In this document: piece by piece, positions 1 to 7,266 of the stretch
Layout: each line of letters starts with the position of its first letter
Numbering within the stretch: position 1 is the stretch's first letter
DNA from: Spirochaetales bacterium
GTDB taxonomy: Bacteria > Spirochaetota > Spirochaetia > DTKZ01
NCBI GenBank assembly: GCA_031266855.1
Contig: JAISAF010000506.1
Span: 1 to 15,253, forward strand
DNA length: 15,253 nt
Direction: 5' to 3'
Position numbers and translations under genes: made by a program
The notes under the pieces: model-generated
What the model was told of the DNA's origin: nothing
The model's input: only the letters and a program-made list of their open reading frames with translations
Databases searched by the model: none

Positions 1-19
1 TTCGACTTCGTGGTAAATT
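1..19 (+). repeat. Family B inverted repeat, right arm only (cut by window edge)
   Basis: The first bases, TTCGACTTCGTGGTAAATTTT, match the right arm of the long inverted repeat seen complete at 3226-3347, 6194-6313 and 7410-7493, where a (T)TCGACTT..GCGGTTAAA-like arm closes the structure. The left arm would lie outside the window. Assignment rests on this short match only. Confidence 0.5.
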
Positions 20-44
20 TTTTCTTCTTAGCCGCTGGTGCGCG

Positions 45-155
45 CGCAAGGGATTGGAGCGGAAATCCCGCAGGAAAGCGCCTTTGGCGCTTTCCGAGGA
101 ATTGGAGCGGAAAGCCCGGTCCGGCGCCTTGCGCCGGATGCGCCCAAATTCCGGT
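45..155 (+). repeat. Family A composite hairpin repeat, copy 1
   Basis: The order is box A (CAAGGGATTGGAGCGGAAA then TCCCGCAG), a hairpin with a 10-base stem (GGAAAGCGCC, loop TTT), box B (CGAGGAATTGGAGCGGAAA then GCCCGG), a second hairpin (TCCGGCGC, loop CTT) and box C (GCGCCCAAATTCCGG). The same order of boxes recurs in five other places in this window. In this copy box A itself can pair GGGATT with AATCCC. Box C ends about 12 bases before the -35 element of the glpK promoter, so the repeat sits directly upstream of that promoter. Function is unknown. Confidence 0.85.
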
Positions 156-166
156 TTGAATATGTG

Positions 167-195
167 CTGACAAATTTTGTTTTTAGTCGTATACT
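167..195 (+). promoter_or_regulatory. Sigma70-type promoter for glpK
   Basis: CTGACA (167-172), a 17-base spacer and TATACT (190-195) give five of six matches to each consensus hexamer at the ideal spacing. Transcription would start near 202, leaving a leader of about 24 bases that contains the GGGAAGGA ribosome-binding sequence at 215-222. Confidence 0.7.
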
Positions 196-225
196 TCATG
201 GCGTGGGAGTTTCCGGGAAGGATGT

Positions 226-1722
226 ATGAAAAAATTTATTCTTGCCCTTGATCAGGGGACGACGAGTTCGCGGGCGATTCTTTTTGATAGGGAGGGGCGT
301 ATCCGCGGTATGGCGCAGCGGGAGTTTACTCAGTTTTATCCGAGGGAGGGCTGGGTCGAGCATGACGCGCTTGAGATTTGGCAGTCGCAGGCCGCGGTTA
401 TGGGGGAGGCGCTGGGGAAGGCTGGGGCAACGCCTGAAGATATCGCGGCGATTGGTATAACAAATCAGCGGGAGACGACTGTTGTTTGGGACAGGAAGAC
501 GGGCCGTCCGGTGTACAACGCTATTGTGTGGCAGTGCCGGCGTACCGCGGATATTTGCGACGGGCTGCGCGCGGCTGGCTGGGAGCCGTATATCCGCGAG
601 GCTACGGGGCTTATTCCTGACGCGTATTTTTCGGCTACGAAGATTCGCTGGATTCTGGATAATGTCCCTGGCGCGCGCGCGCGGGCTGCTATGGGGGAGC
701 TTCTTTTTGGTACGATTGATACGTGGCTTTTGTGGAATCTGACGGGGGGCAAGGTTCACGCGACCGATTACTCGAACGCTTCGCGTACTATGCTTTATAA
801 TATTCGCTCGTTGGGCTGGGACGCGGATATCCGCGGGGAATTAAAGATTCCTGAGAATCTTCTGCCGGAGGTGCGGGCTTCGAGCGGGATTTTTGGTTAT
901 ACCGCTCCTGGGATTTTCGACGGGCCTGATATTCCGATTGCGGGAATCGCGGGGGACCAGCAGGCGGCGCTGTTTGGCCAGACCTGTTTCGAGCCGGGTA
1001 TGGCGAAGAATACTTATGGGACGGGTTGTTTTCTGGTGATGAATACGGGGGACAGGCTTATTTCGTCGGCGAACGGGCTTCTTACAACTATAGCCTGGGG
1101 TCTGGATGGCGGGGTTTCCTATGCTCTTGAGGGGAGTGTTTTTATAGCCGGGGCCGTGGTACAGTGGCTGCGTGATGAGCTGGGGCTGGTACAGACGGCG
1201 GCGGAGACGGAGTATTTTGCTTCGCAGGTGGCGGACTGCGGGGGTGTTTACATTGTGCCGGCTTTTGTGGGGCTTGGCGCGCCGCACTGGGATATGTACG
1301 CGCGCGGGGCTGTTCTGGGTTTGACGCGGGGGACGAATAGGAACCACATTATCCGGGCGGCTCTTGAATCGATTGCCTATCAGACCCAGGATGTGCTGGC
1401 GGCGATACGTCAGGATTCGGGGATCAATCTTTCTGTTTTGCGGGTGGACGGGGGCGCTTCGGCGAATAATTTCCTCATGCAGTTCCAGGCGGACATTCTT
1501 GGCGTGGAGGTTTCCCGTCCGCGCACGGTGGAGACGACGGCTCTTGGCGCTGCGTATCTGGCGGGTCTCGCTGTGGGCTTCTGGAAGGGCAGGGACGAGC
1601 TTTCCGCCGAATGGATGGAGGATCGGCGTTTTAGTCCCGCTATGCGGGAAGATGTCCGCGACCGGCTGTACGCGGGATGGAAAAAAGCGGTGGGCCGGGC
1701 TTCGGGCTGGGAGAAGGATTAA
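226..1722 (+). CDS. glpK: Glycerol kinase
   Basis: This enzyme phosphorylates glycerol with ATP to sn-glycerol 3-phosphate in the cytoplasm and feeds lipid synthesis and glycerol use. The 498-residue length is the family norm. The phosphate loop DQGTTSSR is at residues 9-16 and R17 follows. Glycerol-binding residues are visible as R82-E83, W102, Y134 and D244 (in [10 protein letters not shown]), matching R83, E84, W103, Y135 and D245 of the E. coli enzyme by motif. The C-terminal FGGY signature region is represented by [18 protein letters not shown]. The ATG at 226 is preferred because GGGAAGGA precedes it at a short spacing and the protein then starts as [11 protein letters not shown], like homologues. 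No glpF or glpD lies beside it and the gene appears monocistronic. The repeats on both sides separate it from its neighbours. Confidence 0.97.
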   Translation: MKKFILALDQGTTSSRAILFDREGRIRGMAQREFTQFYPREGWVEHDALEIWQSQAAVMGEALGKAGATPEDIAAIGITNQRETTVVWDRKTGRPVYNAIVWQCRRTADICDGLRAAGWEPYIREATGLIPDAYFSATKIRWILDNVPGARARAAMGELLFGTIDTWLLWNLTGGKVHATDYSNASRTMLYNIRSLGWDADIRGELKIPENLLPEVRASSGIFGYTAPGIFDGPDIPIAGIAGDQQAALFGQTCFEPGMAKNTYGTGCFLVMNTGDRLISSANGLLTTIAWGLDGGVSYALEGSVFIAGAVVQWLRDELGLVQTAAETEYFASQVADCGGVYIVPAFVGLGAPHWDMYARGAVLGLTRGTNRNHIIRAALESIAYQTQDVLAAIRQDSGINLSVLRVDGGASANNFLMQFQADILGVEVSRPRTVETTALGAAYLAGLAVGFWKGRDELSAEWMEDRRFSPAMREDVRDRLYAGWKKAVGRASGWEKD

Positions 1723-1735
1723 TGAGCGGGGAAAG

Positions 1736-1842
1736 AATTGGGCGCATTTTTTGCGCTTCGCGCAAAAAACCGGGCTTTCCGCTCCAAGTCCTCGGATTTG
1801 CCCCTGCAAAGCCTGTGGGCTTTCCGCTCCAATCCCTTGCGC
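1736..1842 (-). repeat. Family A composite hairpin repeat, copy 2
   Basis: Read on the - strand it runs box A, an imperfect hairpin, box B, a hairpin with TTTTTTGCGC / GCGCAAAAAA arms, and box C. Box C (AATTGGGCGC on the + strand) begins 13 bases after the glpK stop codon, so the C end faces glpK. Because the T run precedes and the A run follows the stem on both strands, the hairpin is not a standard intrinsic terminator. The first hairpin carries a mismatch, unlike the perfect stems of the other copies. Confidence 0.85.
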
Positions 1843-1863
1843 AGCGGCCGCTCCGTACCAGGC

Positions 1864-2077
1864 CAGGAAATTGCCGCTGGCAATTTCCTGGGTGCACAAT
1901 TGCCGTTGGCAATTGTGCACATACAACCCGGCGGACGCAATTTTGGGACAAAATTGCGTGGTTTGCCACCAAGCGCGGAGCGTAGCGCAGTGCACGTAGC
2001 TATCACCACCGGCTGCCGCGCCCAGCGAGCGAAATTGCTTCGCAATTTCGCGGCCAGCCCCTTGCGCAGCGGCAGCT
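1864..2077 (-). repeat. Cluster of variable hairpins with conserved linkers (cluster 1)
   Basis: Perfect inverted repeats with short loops lie at 1864-1890 (12-base stem), 1892-1920 (13), 1935-1959 (10) and 2029-2051 (10). All carry an AATTGCC or AAATTGC core but differ in outer stem sequence. Read on the - strand, the linkers between them (GGTGGTGATA and GGTGGCAAACCACGC) also occur in cluster 3 on the + strand. GCGCAAGGGGCTG and CTCGCTG linkers around the 2029-2051 hairpin recur at 10557-10604. No open reading frame here looks real. Confidence 0.75.
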
Positions 2078-2203
2078 CCTCCTTAAATATGGAATTACCT
2101 GAAACCAGGATAGTGTGAAAGGAGCAAACCTGATAGTCATATTTGTAAATATTTTTTGATTTTTGAATTATATAATTTTTCAGAATACTTTATGGAGGTA
2201 GGT
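2075..2203 (+). promoter_or_regulatory. AT-rich leader and promoter region of the dehydrogenase gene
   Basis: After the repeat cluster the base composition turns AT-rich. A perfect TATAAT is present at 2171-2176, but no -35 hexamer at normal spacing is obvious. A strong TGGAGG ribosome-binding sequence (2193-2198) precedes the ATG at 2204. Between them and the repeats, CTCCTT (2079-2084) can pair with AAGGAG (2119-2124) around an inner CCTG/CAGG pair. I do not recognise this as a known riboswitch or operator. Confidence 0.4.
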
Positions 2204-3220
2204 ATGAAAGCCGCTAAAGTTTACGGAGCGAAGGAGTTACGTCTGGAAGAAGTCCAGAAACCGGCAGTTTCACGGCCGGACGAAGTTCTGGTAAAGCCGA
2301 AGTTTGTCGGCATCTGTGGTTCGGATGTTCATCTGTATCACGGGAAAAATCCCCTGGCGACACTGCCCCGTGTTATGGGACATGAAATCGTGGGCGTGGT
2401 GGAGGATTTTGGCGCCGAGGTAACGGGGCTTGCCGCGGGAGACCACGTAGTAATCGACCCCATCAGGTTTTGCGGGAAATGCTACGCGTGCCGCCACAAT
2501 ATGCCGAATGTTTGCGAAACGCTAAAGGTTTTTGGCGTTCACGAAGACGGCGGCATGCGGGAGTATTTTACGGTTCGGGAAAAGCAGGTTTTGAAACTCG
2601 ACAAAAACCTTCCCTGGGAGGAGGCTGTTCTTATTGAGCCGTTTACCATCGGCGCGAACGCCAACGCGCGGGGCAATACCGGCCCCGGCGATAATGTTCT
2701 GGTGCAGGGCGCGGGGCCAATCGGCATCGCTGTTCTGAAACTCGCGAAAATCCGGGGCGCGGCTGTTATGGTTTCCGATATTATTGACGAGAAACTCCAG
2801 TTCGCCAAATCGCAGGGCGCGGATATTATCGTAAATACGGCAAAGGTAAAGCTGGAGGACGCTGTACAGGAATGGACAAAGGGCGAGGGTGTCAACAAGG
2901 TCATTGACGCCGCCTGCCTTACCCCCACGCTTGAAGCCAGTTTCCGGGTTGTTTCCGCGGCTGGCACGGTTGTGGTTTTAAGTTTTTCCGAGGAGTTCGC
3001 GAAAATCGCGCCGCTTCCCATCGTCAAAAAACAACTGAACGTCGTGGGATCGCGGCTCCAGACCTATCAGTTTGCCAACGTTATCCGGCTTATGGAATCC
3101 GGCGCCCTGCGCGGCGGCGGCCTTGTTACACACAAGTTTCCCTTTGCCGACATACAGAAAGCCCTCGATTTCATCGACGCGCACCCGGCGGACGTAAAGA
3201 AGGCGCTCCTGGAATTTTAG
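2204..3220 (+). CDS. Zinc-dependent medium-chain alcohol/polyol dehydrogenase
   Basis: This is a soluble medium-chain dehydrogenase that would oxidise a secondary alcohol, polyol or sugar acid with NAD. The 338-residue product has the catalytic zinc ligands C38 (GICGSDVH), H60-E61 (GHE) and E145 (LIEPF). The structural zinc cysteines are C90, C93, C96 and C104. The Rossmann motif GAGPIG is at 169-174 and D192 at the end of the second strand suggests NAD rather than NADP. The closest remembered pattern is L-galactonate/L-idonate/sorbitol dehydrogenase (VFGVHEDGGMREYF segment), so the substrate is uncertain. The start at 2204 is chosen over an upstream in-frame ATG at 2156 because of the strong ribosome-binding sequence and because MKAAKVYG is the usual N-terminus. 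It stands alone between repeats, so its link to glpK is only proximity. Confidence 0.9.
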   Translation: MKAAKVYGAKELRLEEVQKPAVSRPDEVLVKPKFVGICGSDVHLYHGKNPLATLPRVMGHEIVGVVEDFGAEVTGLAAGDHVVIDPIRFCGKCYACRHNMPNVCETLKVFGVHEDGGMREYFTVREKQVLKLDKNLPWEEAVLIEPFTIGANANARGNTGPGDNVLVQGAGPIGIAVLKLAKIRGAAVMVSDIIDEKLQFAKSQGADIIVNTAKVKLEDAVQEWTKGEGVNKVIDAACLTPTLEASFRVVSAAGTVVVLSFSEEFAKIAPLPIVKKQLNVVGSRLQTYQFANVIRLMESGALRGGGLVTHKFPFADIQKALDFIDAHPADVKKALLEF

Positions 3221-3225
3221 GAAGA

Positions 3226-3347
3226 TTTTAAACCGCGAAGTCGAAGAAGTCAAAAAAATTTTTTTAGCTATTCCTTCCTTCCTTTTTTTGCTTCTTCGGC
3301 CTTGCCCGTCTTCGCCCTTGCCAGTTTTCGACTTAGCGGTAAAAAAT
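3226..3347 (+). repeat. Family B long inverted repeat, copy 1
   Basis: The left arm TTTAAACCGCGAAGTCGAAG and the right arm ending TTTTCGACTTAGCGGTAAA can pair, with CTTCTTCGGCC and a CGCCCTTGCCA box between them. The CGCCCTTGCCA box is shared with the copy at 7410-7493, and the AAAAAATCTGT end is shared with the copy at 6194-6313. It starts six bases after the dehydrogenase stop codon. It lacks a U tract after the stem, so it is not a typical terminator. Confidence 0.7.
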
Positions 3348-3413
3348 CTGTATGACGGGGATTGCGGACTCTTTGTGGGGTTTTGCTGTTTTCGTAGTCG
3401 ATTATGTCCTGGA

Positions 3414-3668
3414 GCTGCCGCTGGCAGCCGGACCGACCGTTCTGCATAAAGAACACTTGCAAAATTGCTTATGTAATTTTGCAGAATTGCTTGTACGGCC
3501 TGGTACAAGGGACGGCTCTCGGATTTCCGTTGCGGAAATCCGAGGGAACCTCTAAAAACGTTCTGTTGCTGATAGTACGCATAGGGAAAAATTGCCTCCG
3601 CCTGGTTATAGCGCATAATTGCCAAAGGCAATTATGCGCCCACGATTTTGCCTTTGGCAAAATCGTGG
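3414..3668 (+). repeat. Cluster of variable hairpins (cluster 2)
   Basis: Inverted repeats lie at 3414-3428 (6-base stem), 3458-3483 (9), 3518-3544 (12), 3611-3639 (13) and 3640-3668 (13). The last two are perfect and abut directly, with AATTGCC and TTTTGCC cores and 3-base loops. The stretch between the dehydrogenase and cdaA (3221-3886) holds only this cluster, family B copy 1 and family A copy 3. I see no gene in it. Confidence 0.75.
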
Positions 3669-3685
3669 CCTTATTCTGATCTGCC

Positions 3686-3811
3686 GCACAAGGGATTGCA
3701 GCGGAAAGCCCACAGGAAAGCGCCCTCCGGCGCTTTCCGAGGACTTGGAGTGGAAAGCCCGGTTTTTTTGAGCGGGCGAAGCGCGCTCAAAAAAATGTGC
3801 CCAAATTCCGG
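3686..3811 (+). repeat. Family A composite hairpin repeat, copy 3
   Basis: The order is box A (ACAAGGGATTGCAGCGGAAA then GCCCACAG), a hairpin with a 10-base stem GGAAAGCGCC, box B (CGAGGACTTGGAGTGGAAA then GCCCGG), a hairpin with TTTTTTTGAGCG / CGCTCAAAAAAA arms and box C (GTGCCCAAATTCCGG). Box C faces cdaA, whose start codon lies about 75 bases on. The arrangement mirrors copy 1 upstream of glpK. Confidence 0.85.
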
Positions 3812-3872
3812 GGCCCTGAAAATTTCTGTGAGTTTATTCTGCCGCGCGATAGATTTTTTTGCTGCTATCCGA

Positions 3873-3878
3873 TATATT
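3873..3878 (+). promoter_or_regulatory. Possible -10 element of the cdaA operon
   Basis: TATATT ends eight bases before the cdaA ATG. Transcription from it would start at or within a few bases of the start codon, giving an essentially leaderless message, which fits the absence of a ribosome-binding sequence. The hexamer 17 bases upstream (TAGATT) matches the -35 consensus poorly, so the call is weak. Confidence 0.3.
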
Positions 3879-3886
3879 TAATAGCG

Positions 3887-4705
3887 ATGAACTGGAATAC
3901 CACGATACAATTTATCCGTGATTTAGTTTTGCCGGGGCTGGATATTCTGATTCTGGCTTTTCTGGTGTATAAGAGTTATCAGATTCTTGTGCAGACCAGG
4001 GCGGTTCAGCTTGTTAAGGGTGTGTCGCTTATTGTTTTGATTTATGGGGCGGCGTTTTTCTTTAATTTGCGGACGCTGCTGTGGGTGCTGAATTTTATGG
4101 TTCCTGGGTTGGTGATTGGTCTTGCGATTATTTTTCAGCCGGAGCTTAGGAAGATTTTTACGCGTATCGGGCAGGGGGACTGGTTTAAATTTCTGCATCA
4201 GGATACTTCGATTCAGTTTGAGGCTCTTGTGAGTGCGGCGGAGGTGCTTTCGGCGCGCAGGAGGGGGGCGCTTATTGTTATGCCCCGGCGTGTTGGTATA
4301 AAGAACTATATTGATACGGGGACGCGGCTGGACGCGGAGATTTCTTCGGCTTTGCTTTTGACGATTTTCGCGTTCGATACGGCGTTGCACGATGGGGCGG
4401 TGATTATTGAGAGGGGACGGATTGTCGCGGCGGGCTGCTTTTTGCCGTTGTCGGATCAGCCGGATATCCGCCGTAATTTCGGGACGCGTCACAGGGCGGC
4501 TTTGGGTATGGTGGAGGAGAGCGACGCGGTGGTTCTTATTGTGTCTGAGGAAACCGGGGCGATGTCTCTTGCTTATGAGGGGAATCTTCTGTATGACTTG
4601 TCTGTGCGGGAACTGACGCGGCGGCTTAAGGACCTTATGTCGGTGTCGCCGGAAACGGGCGAGGATTCCCAGGCGTCCGGGGAGGCTGTTCTTGACGAAA
4701 AATAA
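3887..4705 (+). CDS. cdaA: Diadenylate cyclase CdaA (membrane DisA_N protein)
   Basis: The enzyme makes the second messenger cyclic di-AMP from two ATP at the cytoplasmic face of the membrane. The 272-residue product matches CdaA in length. Three hydrophobic segments lie near residues 16-33, 44-60 and 62-83. The catalytic DisA_N domain follows, with DGA at 169-171 (TALHDGAVII), GTRHRAALG at 199-207 and SEETG at 220-224. The ATG at 3887 gives the normal N-terminus; an in-frame ATG at 3797 would add 30 residues encoded partly by repeat copy 3 and is rejected. No ribosome-binding sequence precedes 3887. The ybbR gene overlaps its 3' end by 14 bases, and the CdaA/YbbR pair is the known cyclase with its membrane regulator. 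The usual third gene glmM is absent here and acpS takes that place. Confidence 0.95.
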   Translation: MNWNTTIQFIRDLVLPGLDILILAFLVYKSYQILVQTRAVQLVKGVSLIVLIYGAAFFFNLRTLLWVLNFMVPGLVIGLAIIFQPELRKIFTRIGQGDWFKFLHQDTSIQFEALVSAAEVLSARRRGALIVMPRRVGIKNYIDTGTRLDAEISSALLLTIFAFDTALHDGAVIIERGRIVAAGCFLPLSDQPDIRRNFGTRHRAALGMVEESDAVVLIVSEETGAMSLAYEGNLLYDLSVRELTRRLKDLMSVSPETGEDSQASGEAVLDEK

Positions 4706-5654
4706 ATCCTTCCTTGAGGGGCTGGTCTCAAACTGGCCGGCTAAGGCGCTGTCCCTGGTGGCGGCGATTATGCTGTTTATTTTTAATAATTTTTCCTCGC
4801 TGCCGGAGCGTTTTGTCAGCGTGGATTTGCATGCTGTTTTTGCTGATGGTATAACGGCTGCCCAGCCGTATCCGCACAGGGTGCGGGTTGAGATCCGGGG
4901 AAACGACAGGAGTCTTGCCGCGGCCAGCGAGGAGGATATCCTCGCCATTGCCGATTTTTCGCGTTTTACGGAAGAGGGCGTTTATACGACGCCTGTTACG
5001 ATTCAGAAGCGGGGTGTTCTGGATAATCTTGATGCCATCGAGATACAGGTTGATCCTTTGGAAATTACTCTGCCGCTTGAAAGAAAAATCAGGAAGCAGG
5101 TGGATGTTGTTCCGGTTTTTCAGGGGCTGCCGGCTACGGGCTACCGGCTGGAGCAGTATACGCTGAATCCTCCGGCTGTTGATCTGGAAGGGCCCCGTGG
5201 AATTATCCAGGCGCTTGAGTCCATTTCCACGGAGGGTATTGACCTGTCGGGCAAGCGGGAGACGTTCACTGTCCGCGTCAGGCTTATGAATGAAAATCCC
5301 CTTTTGACGATTCCCGGGGGCGATACGGTGGATTTCCGGGGGCAGATTCTGGAAGCGATGGAATTGAAGACTTTCCGTAACATTCCCCTGACGCTTCATG
5401 GGCTTGCGCCTGATGTGGAGCTCAGTGACGGGCTGCCGGAGGGATGGATTACTCTCCAGGGCGGGCAGACCCTTTTTGAGACTTTTACAAAAGAGAAGGT
5501 GCAGCTTATTGTAAACTGTCCGGCGGCCTCCGATCCGGGTATATATAATCTGCCGGTGCGGCCGGTGGTTCCCCTGGGCATGACGGTGGCGCAGTTCGGG
5601 CCTGACACAGTGGCTTTTTTTATTCGCCGGGACGGAAAGGCCGGGTTCCAGTGA
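4692..5654 (+). CDS. ybbR: YbbR/CdaR-like regulator of CdaA
   Basis: YbbR-domain proteins are membrane-anchored and extracytoplasmic, and the CdaR members modulate the adjacent diadenylate cyclase. The 320-residue product has one hydrophobic segment near residues 17-32 (AKALSLVAAIMLFIF). Beta-rich repeats follow, with phrases such as VDPLEITLPLERKIRKQV and PAVDLEGPRGIIQALESIST that are typical of YbbR repeats. The start is TTG at 4692, chosen because GGGGAGG (4679-4685) lies six bases upstream and the next codons give MTKNKSFLEGL before the membrane segment. The 14-base overlap with cdaA and 4-base overlap with acpS imply one mRNA with translational coupling. Family membership is firm; the effect on CdaA (activation or inhibition) cannot be read from the sequence. 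Confidence 0.9.
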   Translation: MTKNKSFLEGLVSNWPAKALSLVAAIMLFIFNNFSSLPERFVSVDLHAVFADGITAAQPYPHRVRVEIRGNDRSLAAASEEDILAIADFSRFTEEGVYTTPVTIQKRGVLDNLDAIEIQVDPLEITLPLERKIRKQVDVVPVFQGLPATGYRLEQYTLNPPAVDLEGPRGIIQALESISTEGIDLSGKRETFTVRVRLMNENPLLTIPGGDTVDFRGQILEAMELKTFRNIPLTLHGLAPDVELSDGLPEGWITLQGGQTLFETFTKEKVQLIVNCPAASDPGIYNLPVRPVVPLGMTVAQFGPDTVAFFIRRDGKAGFQ

Positions 5655-6022
5655 TTCTGGGAACGGGCATCGATATTGTTCGGATAGAAAGGCTGGAGCG
5701 CTGGAAAACTATTCCCGGTTTGTGCCGCAGGTGGTTTCATCCCCGCGAGCTTGCGTATTCCCGTTCCCGCAGGGAACGGGAGGCTGAAAGCCTTGCCTGC
5801 CGTTTCGCGGCGAAGGAGGCTTTCGGCAAGGCCCTGGGCACGGGCTTTGCGGGTTTCGGCTTGAAGGAAGTTGAGGTTTTCCTTGAAGCGGGCGGGCGGC
5901 CGGCTCTGCGGCTTTCCGGCGGGGCGCGGAAGATTCTGCGCGGCATGGGTGGCGGGCGGGTTTTCCTTTCGCTGGCCCATGAGAAGGATAACGCCATAGC
6001 GATGGTTATTATCGAAGGGTAA
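5651..6022 (+). CDS. acpS: Holo-[acyl-carrier-protein] synthase
   Basis: AcpS transfers 4'-phosphopantetheine from CoA to a serine of apo-ACP, switching on the fatty-acid carrier in the cytoplasm. The 123-residue product is of normal length. The N-terminal motif GTGIDIVRIERL is at residues 4-15 with metal ligand D8, and FAAKEAFGKALGTG is at 52-65 with E56. The C-terminal strand LSLAHEKDNAIAMVIIEG is family-like. The GTG start at 5651 overlaps the ybbR stop as GTGA, a standard coupling arrangement. Placement after cdaA and ybbR puts lipid-carrier activation in one transcript with cyclic di-AMP synthesis. The gene ends 34 bases before repeat copy 4. Confidence 0.95.
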   Translation: MILGTGIDIVRIERLERWKTIPGLCRRWFHPRELAYSRSRREREAESLACRFAAKEAFGKALGTGFAGFGLKEVEVFLEAGGRPALRLSGGARKILRGMGGGRVFLSLAHEKDNAIAMVIIEG

Positions 6023-6056
6023 CATGGCAGGCTGTCAGGTTTATTCTGATGCGGAA

Positions 6057-6170
6057 AAATTTGGGCGCCTTTTTTTGCCCGCGGCCGGGCAAAAAAACCG
6101 GGCTTTCCGCTCCAAGTCCTCGGATTTGCCGATGCAAATCCTGTGGGCTTTCCGCTCCAATCCCTGGCGC
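6057..6170 (-). repeat. Family A composite hairpin repeat, copy 4
   Basis: On the - strand it runs box A, hairpin GGATTTGC / GCAAATCC (loop ATCG in that direction), box B, hairpin TTTTTTTGCCCG / CGGGCAAAAAAA and box C. Box C (AAATTTGGGCGC on the + strand) lies 34 bases after the acpS stop and faces acpS. Confidence 0.85.
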
Positions 6171-6193
6171 GGCGGCAGCTCAAAAAAGAAGAA

Positions 6194-6313
6194 TTTACCG
6201 CGAAGCCGGAAAAGGTGAATAAGGTGAATAAGTTGAATAAGTTTTTGCTCCAAAGTCATTTTTTTGACTTTCTTTTTCTTCGACTTTTTCGACTTTCCGG
6301 TTAAAAAATCTGT
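6194..6313 (+). repeat. Family B long inverted repeat, copy 2
   Basis: The left arm TTTACCGCGAAGCCGGAAAA and the right arm CTTTTTCGACTTTCCGGTTA can pair imperfectly, and the end AAAAAATCTGT matches copy 1. The left half contains three 9-base tandem units at 6214-6240 (GGTGAATAA, GGTGAATAA, GTTGAATAA), which suggests local slippage. The right end lies 25 bases before the next start codon. Confidence 0.65.
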
Positions 6314-6338
6314 TTTGCGTTAAAGGATATGTTTAAGA

Positions 6339-7223
6339 ATGAGCGAAGATAAAAGACTTACATTCTTTTCAAAAAACAAGTCCGAGTGTCCTGTCTGCCA
6401 GGCGCCGTTTTTTAAGGAGGATCTTCTTACCGGGCGCGGCAGGATGATCGCCGGTTCCCTGACGCGGGATTTGCGCCGCCTCTATGAGCCTTCAAAAAAA
6501 TTCGGGGAAATTTTTCCGCTTATCTATACCGTCACCGTGTGTCCCCGCTGTTATTACGCGGCCTTTCCCGAAGACTTTTTCCAGCCTCCCCTGGAGGCGG
6601 TTTCCGGGCTGGAGGAGGCTGCCGAAAAGCGGGAAAAAAGCATCGAGCCGCTTTTTGGGCCCCTTGATTTCAAGGAGCCGCGCACTCTCAAGGAAGGCGC
6701 GGCCTCGTATTTTCTGGCTCTTACCTGCTACGACCATTTTACCAAGGAACAGTCGCCAACGGTAAAGCAGGCGGTCTGCGCCCTGCGGTCCGCCTGGATT
6801 TTTTGCGATTTACACCGCAGGCTTCCTGCTGACAATTATGATTATCTTGCGCTGAACTTTTACCGCAAGGCCCGTTTTTTCTATGCCCAGGCTGTTGAGA
6901 AGGAGCAGACAGGTATGGAAGGCATCGGTTTTATGAAAAACCTTGGGCCTGACCTTGAAAAAAATTACGGCTACGACGGCGTTCTGTACCTGTATGGACT
7001 TTTTGAGTATCTCCACGGTTCGCGTAAAGACCGGCAGAAACGCGCCGCCGCTCTTTCCCGCGCGAAGACAACGGTGGCGAAAATTTTCGGTATGGGTAAG
7101 GCTTCCAAAAATAAACCCGCGGTGCTGCTTGACCGGGCCAAGGATCTGTACACGGACATTGCCAGGGAACTGGAAAAACTCGGCGGCGGAATCGACGGCA
7201 CGGACGAGCCTTCCGCGGAATAA
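6339..7223 (+). CDS. DUF2225 family protein with two CxxC motifs
   Basis: The function of this family is not established. The 294-residue product is soluble with no signal peptide. CPVC at residues 17-20 and CPRC at 68-71 probably form one zinc site, and the phrase VCPRCYYAAFPEDFF is the family hallmark. The C-terminal two thirds is helical, with phrases such as YFLALTCYDHF and DYDYLALNFYRKARFFY-like segments that suggest TPR-type repeats, as often reported for the family. A basic stretch around residues 225-255 (SRKDRQKRAAALSRAK) precedes the end. The ATG at 6339 has AAAGGA eleven bases upstream, a rather long spacing. It lies 316 bases beyond acpS, across two repeats, so it probably has its own promoter, which I cannot identify. 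Confidence 0.8.
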   Translation: MSEDKRLTFFSKNKSECPVCQAPFFKEDLLTGRGRMIAGSLTRDLRRLYEPSKKFGEIFPLIYTVTVCPRCYYAAFPEDFFQPPLEAVSGLEEAAEKREKSIEPLFGPLDFKEPRTLKEGAASYFLALTCYDHFTKEQSPTVKQAVCALRSAWIFCDLHRRLPADNYDYLALNFYRKARFFYAQAVEKEQTGMEGIGFMKNLGPDLEKNYGYDGVLYLYGLFEYLHGSRKDRQKRAAALSRAKTTVAKIFGMGKASKNKPAVLLDRAKDLYTDIARELEKLGGGIDGTDEPSAE

Positions 7224-7266
7224 GGCCCCCCGGACCTGAACCCGGCCCGCGATTCGGGGAATGATT

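Noticed and set aside
841..1995. 384-codon open frame on the - strand across glpK
   Set aside because: It is antisense to glpK and runs through repeat sequence. The translation has no recognisable domain.
2075..2140. Known riboswitch (TPP, fluoride or preQ1) before the dehydrogenase
   Set aside because: Short resemblances such as CCTGATAG are present, but none of the conserved cores of these classes is complete.
2940..2980. Second sigma54 promoter (CTGGCACGG) inside the dehydrogenase gene
   Set aside because: The -12 GC is missing at the required ten-base spacing, and the site is inside a coding region.
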